From Cytobacillus citreus (GTDB lineage: Bacteria; Bacillota; Bacilli; Bacillales; Cytobacillaceae): DNA of 64,000 nucleotides. Within the stretch, counting starts at the first letter, position 1, and every line of letters begins with the position of its first letter. Below are positions 34,726 to 42,114 of this stretch, one piece after another. The stretch lies in contig NZ_JAGYPM010000004.1 in assembly GCF_018343665.1 (NCBI RefSeq), positions 726,381 to 790,380 on the forward strand, read 5' to 3'. Under the pieces are notes generated by a model. That model made no database searches, was not told where the DNA came from, and was given only the letters and a program-made list of their open reading frames with translations. The position numbers and the translations under genes were made by a program.

Positions 34726-35579
34726 TTTTTTGCCTCCTTAACGATGGTTCTCACATCTTTTTCTTCGAGATATGGTCGATAAGAGAGGTAGAAAGTATCA
34801 GTAAACTCCTGTCCAATTTGTCCTTTACCTTGTAGTTTTGCGTCGATGCGATAGAAGTTAAATCTGTGAGGGTCATTTTCGGCAAATGAAAACTTATAAT
34901 TAATATGAAAATGTTTTCCTTTTTCCACGGTTATAGGAAATGGTTCGGAACTAATCGGGATCGAATCCTTAATTGTTTTCTCTCTGTTGAACTCTTGAAG
35001 ATCCATTCGAGCATTATGTAGCTTTAAAGAAAGAGCGGATTCTAACGCTTCTGCAAATGGAAGATCCAAACCGGTTACTTCAAAATCATGATCTGCTTTT
35101 AATATCTCGAAACCACTGTTATCACTTGAACTGCCTGAACTTTGAACTTTCAATGTGGAGGATTCTGGATTAAATATTGTAATTTCACCGATTGGCATGG
35201 TAAGGTTCTTTCCATTTGAGAGATGGGCAGTAACTTGATCAAATGTAAATGATTTTCCATTCAATAAATCCATAAATCGATCATCAAGCTTAATATGTAA
35301 TGTTTTTAACTGGTAATGAGTATAGGTTTGACTGTATGATGGCTGACCGTATAAACCATCATCAAATCCTGGAATCGTTATCCATTGAATGTCTATATCA
35401 TTGCTGAGGTTAGCGATATAATGAAGCTCCAAAATACTACCTCGATTAGTAATATGATAATAATGCTTCAGCATGATTGGCTCTTTTAGCTGGCTAGATT
35501 TATATACGATGTAATTTCCAAATAAACTTAATAATACAATTGCCATTCCTGCATAAAGGAAAGATGTTTTGATTTTCAT
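34722..35579 (-). CDS. membrane-anchored extracellular protein of unknown function
   Basis: 285 residues: one N-terminal membrane anchor (residues 7-25, FLYAGMAIVLLSLFGNYIV), then a soluble, beta-rich, presumably extracellular region with no domain I recognise. ATG 35579 follows AAAGGAA. First gene of a two-gene minus-strand operon with the membrane protein at 34,150. Confidence 0.7.
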   Translation of the reverse strand: MKIKTSFLYAGMAIVLLSLFGNYIVYKSSQLKEPIMLKHYYHITNRGSILELHYIANLSNDIDIQWITIPGFDDGLYGQPSYSQTYTHYQLKTLHIKLDDRFMDLLNGKSFTFDQVTAHLSNGKNLTMPIGEITIFNPESSTLKVQSSGSSSDNSGFEILKADHDFEVTGLDLPFAEALESALSLKLHNARMDLQEFNREKTIKDSIPISSEPFPITVEKGKHFHINYKFSFAENDPHRFNFYRIDAKLQGKGQIGQEFTDTFYLSYRPYLEEKDVRTIVKEAKK

Positions 35580-35818
35580 AGTGCATTCCTTTCAAATATT
35601 TTTCTTTATATGTGTATATATTCAATATTAAAAACTCATTTCCTTCATTTGTTATTTTTGTGATTTTTATGGATGGAAGTAGGGCACATCAGAATAAGCG
35701 AGCATATTATTACTTTATTGTGTTAAAGTTGTTATTGTATGTCGGAATAAAAAAAGGTAATATGAAAAACAACAAGGCACCAATGTCCTTTAATATTTGC
35801 AGCTATGGAGGGAATAAA

Positions 35819-36805
35819 ATGAACAGTCAAATCAATGTAGGAATTGTTGGTTATGGTAATCTTGGTCGAGGGGTTGTAGCGGCTATAAATCAAACTACTG
35901 ATATGGAGTTAGTTAGCATTTTCACTAGACGTTCTCCAGAGAGCGTTTCTGTAGAGGGTACAAATGCTAAGGTTTTACATATTTCCGAAGCTGAAGATTA
36001 TAAGAACAAAATTGACGTCATGATTTTATGTGGAGGATCTGCAACCGACCTACCTGAACAAGGCCCTCAGTTTGCACAACTGTTTAATACGGTTGATAGC
36101 TTTGATACACATGCGAAAATTCCAGAATATTTCGATTCAGTTGATAAAGCTGCAAAAGAAAGCGGGAAAACCAGTATTATCTCTGTCGGCTGGGACCCTG
36201 GATTATTTTCAATCAATCGCTTAATGGCAGAAGCTATTTTGCCAGTCGGTGAAACTTATACCTTCTGGGGAAAAGGTGTGAGCCAAGGACATTCAGATGC
36301 TATTCGCAGAATAGAAGGAGTAAAGGGCGCTGTTCAGTACACTGTCCCGATAGAAGAAGCAGTTAATAAAGTTAGAAGCGGAGACAACCCTGAACTTTCA
36401 ACTGCTGAAAAGCATTTACGCGTTTGCTATGTAGTTGCCGAAGAAGGATATGACCAAGCAAAGATTGAAGAAACTATCAAAACAATGCCAAATTATTTTG
36501 CTGATTATATAACAGAGGTACATTTTATTTCCGAAGAAGAATTAAAAGCAAATCATTCCAAGCTTCCACATGGCGGATTTGTTATCCGAGGCGGAAAAAC
36601 AGGTGATGGGAATAAACAAATTATAGAATTTTCATTAAATCTAGACAGCAATCCAGAATTCACTTCTAGCGTATTGGTTGCCTATGCACGCGCTGCTTAT
36701 CGATTAAATACAAAGGGACAAGCTGGAGCAAAATCAGTTTTTGAAGTACCACCGGTTTACTTGTCACATAAAACGGCTGAAGAATTAAGAAGAGATCTTC
36801 TATAA
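35819..36805 (+). CDS. ddh: meso-diaminopimelate D-dehydrogenase
   Basis: NADPH-dependent reductive amination of tetrahydrodipicolinate to meso-diaminopimelate, a one-step route to the peptidoglycan and lysine precursor. 328 residues from ATG 35819 (GGAGGG six bases upstream); the longer frame to 35,612 has no site. Rossmann motif VGIVGYGNLGRGVVAAI, then GWDPGLFSINRL, GKGVSQGHSDAIRRIEGV and HGGFVIRGGKTG, all characteristic. Family length about 326. The occurrence of Ddh fits some Bacillaceae and means meso-DAP cross-linked wall is likely. No lysine riboswitch was seen upstream. Confidence 0.95.
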   Translation: MNSQINVGIVGYGNLGRGVVAAINQTTDMELVSIFTRRSPESVSVEGTNAKVLHISEAEDYKNKIDVMILCGGSATDLPEQGPQFAQLFNTVDSFDTHAKIPEYFDSVDKAAKESGKTSIISVGWDPGLFSINRLMAEAILPVGETYTFWGKGVSQGHSDAIRRIEGVKGAVQYTVPIEEAVNKVRSGDNPELSTAEKHLRVCYVVAEEGYDQAKIEETIKTMPNYFADYITEVHFISEEELKANHSKLPHGGFVIRGGKTGDGNKQIIEFSLNLDSNPEFTSSVLVAYARAAYRLNTKGQAGAKSVFEVPPVYLSHKTAEELRRDLL

Positions 36806-36834
36806 TAATAGATTTTCTCCGAAGATTTGATATG

Positions 36835-36906
36835 AGACAGATGTCATTTAACAAGCGGCATCTGTTTTTTTATCTATTAATATGTGAATTGTGTTAATAT
36901 TTTAAT
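36835..36906 (+). repeat. direct repeat flanking the decayed island, left copy
   Basis: AGACAGATGTCATTTAA, then GGCATCTGTTTTTTT, TATTAATATGTGAATTGTGTTAATATTTT. The same run of blocks recurs at 39,211-39,284 in the same orientation with only scattered changes. The first half is the ddh terminator. Confidence 0.8.
36837..36871 (+). terminator. terminator after ddh
   Basis: ACAGATG / CATCTGT stem followed by a run of seven T. Confidence 0.8.
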
Positions 36907-36937
36907 AAAAAATGCCATTTGAAAGAAGGAATCATTT

Positions 36938-37441
36938 ATGAGTCAAAAAACAAAGCTTTCTCAAATGACTGCTATTTTACTAGAAAGGGCCCGTAGATTT
37001 GGTGTGTCTGACGAAGAATTATTGTCTTGCTTGAAATCAAATGATACGTCCCCGCTGAAAATGGCAGAAGATCAACATTATCATTATGATGAATTTTTTA
37101 CATATGCAGAAAAACATGGGGAGAATTTAGAGGATACGATTAAAAATGGCTATAAAATGAAGTTTAATACATTAGGCGGATTGCAGATATGGATGAAGGA
37201 ATGCTTTGGCTTAGAGGCAGGAACTGATTTTACTGCATCCCCAGGCAAAATTGAAAATGTTAAGTTATCTAGTGAGAATATAAATAGTATTTTTAATACT
37301 TTGGCATCTAACTGGATCATGTTAGATTCAAATAGAAAGCCTATAATTGTTGAAGATGAATCACCCTTAGGTGACCCAAAAGAAATACGAATCTTCCATT
37401 TGTTTATCCTATCAGAATACGAGGCCTACAAAAACGAATAA
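36938..37441 (+). CDS. protein of unknown function
   Basis: 167 residues, soluble, acidic, with no domain that I recognise. Helical N-terminus (TAILLERARRFGVSDEELLSCL), then YHYDEFFTYAEKHGENLEDTI and GGLQIWMKECFGLEAG. ATG 36938 follows AAGGAATC. First gene inside the segment bounded by the direct repeats. The downstream bases 37,442-37,487 hold no gene. Confidence 0.6.
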   Translation: MSQKTKLSQMTAILLERARRFGVSDEELLSCLKSNDTSPLKMAEDQHYHYDEFFTYAEKHGENLEDTIKNGYKMKFNTLGGLQIWMKECFGLEAGTDFTASPGKIENVKLSSENINSIFNTLASNWIMLDSNRKPIIVEDESPLGDPKEIRIFHLFILSEYEAYKNE

Positions 37442-37487
37442 AGAATGCAGGTCCATGTAAGCGGAAATTTTACATATTTCTAATAAA

Positions 37488-37616
37488 GAGCCAGGTACCG
37501 AAAAGGATGAGCCGATAAAATACACGATAAACAGAGACTATCTCAATAAATAAATGGCAGAATACGAAAAAAATTTGAAGGAATATAATGCCGAGATTGA
37601 CAAAGAAAAAGAGTGA
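37488..37616 (+). pseudogene. fragment of a degraded coding region
   Basis: In a single frame the sequence reads EPGTEKDEPIKYTINRDYLN, a stop at 37551, then MAEYEKNLKEYNAEIDKEKE and a second stop, followed at once by a terminator. Composition and charge look like the C-terminal end of a plasmid or ICE protein, but I cannot name the family. No upstream part is present. Confidence 0.35.
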
Positions 37617-37624
37617 GATACAAG

Positions 37625-37656
37625 AGATACGAGAGATTATTCTCGTGTCTTTTTTT
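37625..37656 (+). terminator. terminator inside the decayed island
   Basis: AGATACGAGA / TCTCGTGTCT hairpin with one mismatch, followed by six or more T. Confidence 0.75.
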
Positions 37657-37945
37657 GCTCGGCGGACACTTGAGGGAGAAGGGCGACACATGGCGGTTGT
37701 CAATTAAATTTGCGGTAGCGGACCGAAGGGAGCATAAGGAGCGAATTTAGATTGATAACCTCACAGTACCCGAACCCCCCAAGGTCTTTTGTACGCTGCA
37801 GCGTGCTTCGGCGGACGCCGACACAGCCTCGCAGAGCCTGTTCCAAATGCAATTTGGTATAACAGGCTATACCAAATGGTTTGGCTCTCTTCGCTCATGT
37901 GCTACACTGTTTCTATTAAACTATTTGATATAGGCGGTCGATTTA
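37657..37945. other. GC-rich non-coding patch with a strong dyad
   Basis: Unlike the AT-rich surroundings this stretch contains CGGCGGACACTTGAGGG, GCGGTAGCGGACCGAAGGG and GCAGCGTGCTTCGGCGG-type sequence. ATTTGGTATA-N6-TATACCAAAT (about 37,852-37,877) is a perfect 10-bp inverted repeat. No coding frame is convincing. Sequence character and neighbours suggest plasmid or integrative-element origin, such as a replication or resolution site, not proven. Confidence 0.5.
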
Positions 37946-38641
37946 GTGAAAAAGCTTGTAATTACATATGAAATTTTTATGATTGTTTTGATCCTTATCT
38001 CAGTATTCCTTGCTCTCATGGTTGATAAACGATTTGTGATTTTTCAACAAACTATTTGGCTCATATTCGTAGTGGATTACTTTGTTCGTTTTGCACGAGC
38101 AGAAAACAAGTGGCACTATGTAAAGAAACATCCCTTAGAGTTAGTAGCTATAATCCCTTTCGATTCCCTTTTAATAGCGGCTAGACTCGTCCGTATATTT
38201 AAAGTTCTTCAATTGCTTGGCATCAGTTCTCGTTATTTAAAACATTTTTATGCGGTGTTAAAAACGAATGGATTAGACACAGCTTTCAAGTTTGGTGTCG
38301 CAATGTTATTTGTCATACCAATACCGATTGCTATAGTTGAACCGGCGATTGAAACTTACGGTGAAGCGTTGTGGTGGGGTTTGATTACAATAACTACAGT
38401 TGGATATGGAGATATTGCGCCTGTTACCGTATTAGGTCGATTAATGGCTGCTGTATTACTAATGGTAGGGATTGCGATTATCGGTATATTCACATCTGCA
38501 GTTACTAATTATTTTAGTAATAAGCCTAAAGATTCTCGAGATAAGCAAGTCATGAAAGTAATTCAGTCGATTGATGAGATTGAAGACATAACAAAAGAGG
38601 ATATTGAGTTTATCCAGTTATTCTTGAAAAGGAAATTATGA
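37946..38641 (+). CDS. potassium channel, voltage-gated-like six-helix subunit
   Basis: 231 residues from GTG 37946 (weak AGGCGG site). Membrane helices S1-S6 spread over residues 5-190. A short S4-like segment with Arg residues (AARLVRIFKVLQLLG), a pore loop LITITTVGYGDIAP with the K+ selectivity filter TVGYGD, and a charged C-terminal tail of about 40 residues. Forms a tetramer in the membrane. It appears intact although the flanks on both sides are decayed, so it may be cargo of the former element. Confidence 0.85.
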   Translation: MKKLVITYEIFMIVLILISVFLALMVDKRFVIFQQTIWLIFVVDYFVRFARAENKWHYVKKHPLELVAIIPFDSLLIAARLVRIFKVLQLLGISSRYLKHFYAVLKTNGLDTAFKFGVAMLFVIPIPIAIVEPAIETYGEALWWGLITITTVGYGDIAPVTVLGRLMAAVLLMVGIAIIGIFTSAVTNYFSNKPKDSRDKQVMKVIQSIDEIEDITKEDIEFIQLFLKRKL

Positions 38642-38734
38642 ATATACGCTAAAGGGTTACCCATCGCTTCACAGCCCGCTATCTCACAACTAAAACAGGG
38701 GATAATCTTAAAATAAAAAAGGGGCGTCTTATAT

Positions 38735-38974
38735 ATGAAAACCTATTCAGTAACAGCAGATGATTTAAAGCTAATTGAGGAAGCAGCGAAGAAAAGGCTA
38801 AGACAATCCCTCAAAAGCGTTAGAGGGGCTTATAGAGCGTTTAAAAGCGTTTATAGATAAATTTTTACTAGGAAAGAGAACAAATTCTCTTTAGAAGGCT
38901 TAAAACGTCAATCAGAGAGAAATAAACAGCATTCAAAACCGAAAAAGAGAAAATCGCATGATATGGAGCTTTAA
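38735..38974 (+). pseudogene. remnant of a mobilisation/replication protein with frameshifts
   Basis: An ATG frame with an AAAAGGGG site gives MKTYSVTADDLKLIEEAAKK and then loses sense. A shifted frame gives PSKALEGLIERLKAFIDKFL, and the first frame resumes as FSLEGLKRQSERNKQHSKP then KKRKSHDMEL and stops at 38,974. Together these look like the C-terminal end of a plasmid Mob/Rep-type protein interrupted by at least two frameshifts. Exact family is inference. Confidence 0.5.
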
Positions 38975-39029
38975 TGCAGTGATTTTGTCAATTTGCTATA
39001 ATTTATTAGAAACGAGAAAAACCGCCCTA

Positions 39030-39209
39030 AGTGATCTGAACCCAAAAAGTTAGACAAGAAATTTAGGCAGCTACTTGAGCATGAGTCCGGTACTTAACTG
39101 GACTCATGCCTTTTAATTTTGCCTTAATTCGTTTGTGATTATAGTAGTAAATATATTTCTCTAATTCTACTTTAAAATGCTCCATACTCTCAAATTCTAT
39201 ATTTAGTAG
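39030..39209 (-). pseudogene. IS3-family (IS150-like) transposase fragment and IS end
   Basis: Minus-strand frame ends [37 protein letters not shown], stop at 39,063: the last about 48 residues of an OrfB integrase-type transposase (IS3 family). Downstream, TGAACCCAAAAAGTTAGAC (39,036-39,055) is a typical IS150-group terminal inverted repeat. The 5' part of the gene is missing; coding sense stops at 39,209, two bases before the second direct repeat. Confidence 0.85.
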
Positions 39210-39210
39210 T

Positions 39211-39284
39211 AGACAGATGTCATTTTAAAAGTGGCATCTGTTTTTTTTTAGCTATTAATTTGTGAATTCTGTTAATATTTTCAT
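39211..39284 (+). repeat. direct repeat flanking the decayed island, right copy
   Basis: AGACAGATGTCATTTTAA, GGCATCTGTTTTTTTT, TATTAATTTGTGAATTCTGTTAATATTTT. It matches 36,835-36,906 with few differences. The hairpin ACAGATG / CATCTGT with a T run is preserved but no gene now ends here. The remaining 200 bases to the lipoprotein gene show only a promoter-like AT-rich stretch. Confidence 0.8.
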
Positions 39285-39492
39285 AACCCTTTTATGGTCA
39301 CATAAAGCAGGTAGCATGAGAACGGGGCCTTAGATTAGGTATTATAGAAAAGGTATTAAAAATGAAAGATATTTATATTACGATCATAAATACATTTATT
39401 GGTTATAGAGGGTATTTATTAGAAAAATAAAACTATTTTACAGTCGGATCGTATTTATATAAAACACAGAATTAAATAGAGGAGGATGTAGT

Positions 39493-39975
39493 ATGAAAAA
39501 AACATTTGGAATATTGGTTTTATTCATAATGATTATAAGTTTAATCGCTTGTAGTAAAGAAACAGTAAAGATAAAAGAAGAGGATGTATTAAATTTTGTA
39601 AAAGATTATAAAGCGGAACAATACAACATCAAAGACCCTTCTAACCCGCCATCTGGAATTGAAATTGGTGAAAAGGTGAAGGGATTCTTCTCAGACGAAG
39701 AGTTTGAAAAACAAATGGCTAATCGAGTTTTTCAAATAGCACCCGATATTGCGAAGAAAACAAATAAAAGTATCGAATTAGAGGATGTTAAACTTGAGAA
39801 AGAGAAAGAAAATGAAGACGGAACAATTAATTACAAATACACATTAATATTGAAGTTTTATGATGATAAAGCCTCTGATGTTATCGAGAAAAAAGGAGAA
39901 TTAACAATCGAAGGATTAAAAATAATTCGTGATTGGGAAGAAAGAACAACTAAAATAGGTAATGAAGTTTTTTAA
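39493..39975 (+). CDS. small lipoprotein of unknown function
   Basis: 160 residues. Signal peptide MKKTFGILVLFIMIISLIAC with lipobox SLIAC (Cys20), then a mixed alpha/beta domain rich in Lys and Glu with no family that I recognise. ATG follows AGAGGAGGATGT. Would be attached to the outer face of the membrane. Single gene ended by a strong terminator. Confidence 0.75.
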   Translation: MKKTFGILVLFIMIISLIACSKETVKIKEEDVLNFVKDYKAEQYNIKDPSNPPSGIEIGEKVKGFFSDEEFEKQMANRVFQIAPDIAKKTNKSIELEDVKLEKEKENEDGTINYKYTLILKFYDDKASDVIEKKGELTIEGLKIIRDWEERTTKIGNEVF

Positions 39976-39985
39976 TATAGCCAAC

Positions 39986-40016
39986 AAAAAGAAGCACATA
40001 TTGGGTGCTTCTTTTT
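39986..40016. terminator. terminator after the lipoprotein gene
   Basis: AAAAAGAAGCAC / GTGCTTCTTTTT, a perfect 12-bp stem with a seven-base loop. Flanking A and T tracts allow it to work in both directions. Confidence 0.9.
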
Positions 40017-40137
40017 AGTGATTAAGCTTTTTTAAATTATCATTGGTTGTTATGTTATTTGAATTGTTATTATGGATTTTCCCTCCCAAAACGAAACCCG
40101 TTACTAGTGTTTTGAATTGTTTTTTTTGTTCCTTCAA
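40015..40137 (-). CDS. possible 40-residue small protein
   Basis: On the minus strand GCAGGAGGG sits eight bases before TTG 40137; the frame encodes MKEQKKQFKTLVTGFVLGGK and an Asn/Thr-rich tail (HNNNSNNITTNDN). The stop abuts the bidirectional terminator at 39,986-40,016, as in a real gene. No homologue is known to me. The remaining 246 bases to the ABC exporter gene hold only an AT-rich promoter-like stretch. Confidence 0.4.
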   Translation of the reverse strand: MKEQKKQFKTLVTGFVLGGKIHNNNSNNITTNDNLKKLNH

Positions 40138-40383
40138 AGATATGCCCTCCTGCTTTTTTCCACGATCGGTAACCAATAGTGGGCTTAAATGAATCAAATC
40201 AAGACATGCTATTCCCAAGGCAGATATCCGAAAAGCTATAAGTCATATATAAAATTAAGTTATTTAAAAATTCTGTAAAAAGGGATATGATTATGTTATT
40301 ATCTTATTTATTTAGGGATTCGAATTATTATTTATTTATATAGATACGTTAATAACCTAGTAAATGCTTTGGGGGATTCCATC

Positions 40384-42114
40384 ATGATAAAGGTATTGTC
40401 CTATTTAAAGCCATACCGGATTGCTGTTGCAATTGCATTATTTTTAACATTCACTGAGCTCGCAGTTGAGCTTGTTCAGCCTCTTTTAATGGCAAAGATT
40501 ATTGATAATGGCATTTTAAAAAGTGATTTGGCCATCGTTATGAAATGGGGAGTCATTATGCTAGGGTTCTCGCTCATTTCCTTTGCAGCGGGAGTCATCA
40601 ATTCCTTTTACTCAGCCCATGCCAGTCAGAGTTTCGGATTTGATGTAAGAATGAGTTTATTCGAAAAGGTGCAATCCTTTTCTTTTGCAAACTTTAACAA
40701 GTTCTCGGCTGCATCACTTATTACAAGGATGACGAACGATATTACACAAATTCAAAATACATTATTTATGAGTTTAAGAATTATGCTGCGTGCCCCGCTC
40801 TTAATTATTGGGGGGCTTGTCATGGCATTCGTTGTGAATGTAAAGCTAGCACTGATTTTATCTGTAGTTGTACCATTTTTGTTTATTTTTTTAACTTGGG
40901 TAATGAATAAAGGCGGAATGCTATTTAAAACGGTACAGGAAAAATTAGATTCTATGAATAATGTGATGAGAGAAAATCTTAACGGAATCAGGTTAATAAA
41001 GACTTTTAATAGAAGAAAATATGAGGTAAAACGATTTACTGATGCGAATGAAGAATTGAAGGTCCGTACAGTGAAAGCGCTAAGACTAATGGAAGTTACA
41101 ATGCCTATCCTTCTATTTATTATGAATATAAGCATTCTTGGTGTTCTGTGGTTTGGGAATATTCAGGTGAATACTGGAAGTGTGAAGGTAGGGGAAGTTG
41201 TTGCAATTGTTAACTATGCAACTAGAATTACAGGTGCTTTTTCAATCTTTTCTTTTATAATTATGGCCTTTTCGCGGGCACGTGCCTCTTCTAAACGGAT
41301 TGTGGAGGTTCTTGATACAGCGGTGGATCTATCTGATCATGCGGATGCAGATTCATCCTTGCTGATTAAGAAGGGAAAGATTGAGTTTAAAAATGTGACC
41401 TTCCAATATCCAGGGACGAAAACATTTGCACTCGAAAATATTAGCTTCATTGCTCATCCAGGAGAAACAGTTGCCATCTTAGGAGCAACTGGGTCTGGCA
41501 AAACCAGCTTGTTTCAGTTAATTCCCCGTTTATATGATGCATGTTCTGGAGAAGTTTCGATCGACGGTATGGATGTTCGCCAAATGAAGCAGGAGAATTT
41601 GCGGAGTCAAATTGGTTTTGTGCCGCAGGAAGCATTACTGTTCACTGGAACAGTCAAGGAAAATATTGCATGGGGAAAGGAAGATGCATCAATGGATGAG
41701 ATCATTGATGCTGCTAAAAATGCGCAAATCTATGAAACGATTAACAATCTTCCAAATAAGCTTGAAACTAAACTTGGTCAAAAAGGAGTTAATCTATCAG
41801 GAGGCCAAAAACAAAGGCTATCTATTGCGCGGGCAATCGTAAGGAAACCAAAGATTCTATTGCTTGATGATAGTACAAGTGCCTTAGATATGCGAACAGA
41901 AGCGAAATTGCTCCATGCGTTAAAGGCATATACATGTACAATACTCATTATTACCCAGAAAATAAGTACTGCAATGGAAGCTGATAAAATCCTGCTTTTA
42001 GAAAATGGGAGACTATTAGATGAGGGGAACCATGAATCGTTACTGGAATCCTCGGAGCTGTACAGACAAATTTTCCGATCTCAATTGAGAGAGGAGAAAA
42101 TAAATTATGCTTAA
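40384..42114 (+). CDS. ABC exporter half-transporter with degenerate ATP site
   Basis: 576 residues from ATG 40384 (TGGGGGAT upstream). Six-helix exporter domain then a nucleotide-binding domain. Walker A GATGSGKTS and signature [11 protein letters not shown] are normal, but the Walker B ends LLLDDSTS (Asp in place of the catalytic Glu) and the switch reads ITQK instead of AHR. This is the pattern of the non-catalytic partner of heterodimeric exporters (BmrC/BmrD, LmrC/LmrD and YheI/YheH types). Overlaps its partner gene by eight bases. Likely drug, lipid or peptide export. Confidence 0.88.
   Translation: MIKVLSYLKPYRIAVAIALFLTFTELAVELVQPLLMAKIIDNGILKSDLAIVMKWGVIMLGFSLISFAAGVINSFYSAHASQSFGFDVRMSLFEKVQSFSFANFNKFSAASLITRMTNDITQIQNTLFMSLRIMLRAPLLIIGGLVMAFVVNVKLALILSVVVPFLFIFLTWVMNKGGMLFKTVQEKLDSMNNVMRENLNGIRLIKTFNRRKYEVKRFTDANEELKVRTVKALRLMEVTMPILLFIMNISILGVLWFGNIQVNTGSVKVGEVVAIVNYATRITGAFSIFSFIIMAFSRARASSKRIVEVLDTAVDLSDHADADSSLLIKKGKIEFKNVTFQYPGTKTFALENISFIAHPGETVAILGATGSGKTSLFQLIPRLYDACSGEVSIDGMDVRQMKQENLRSQIGFVPQEALLFTGTVKENIAWGKEDASMDEIIDAAKNAQIYETINNLPNKLETKLGQKGVNLSGGQKQRLSIARAIVRKPKILLLDDSTSALDMRTEAKLLHALKAYTCTILIITQKISTAMEADKILLLENGRLLDEGNHESLLESSELYRQIFRSQLREEKINYA

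Noticed and set aside
35580..35818. Lysine riboswitch upstream of ddh
   Set aside because: The conserved lysine-riboswitch core blocks are absent and the spacer is too short after the divergent gene.
37470..37703. 77-residue minus-strand frame
   Set aside because: Runs across a terminator and decayed sequence, with no ribosome site or recognisable protein.
40138..40218. N-terminal extension of the 40-residue minus-strand frame (67 residues in all)
   Set aside because: No ribosome site at the upstream ATG, whereas the internal TTG has a strong one.
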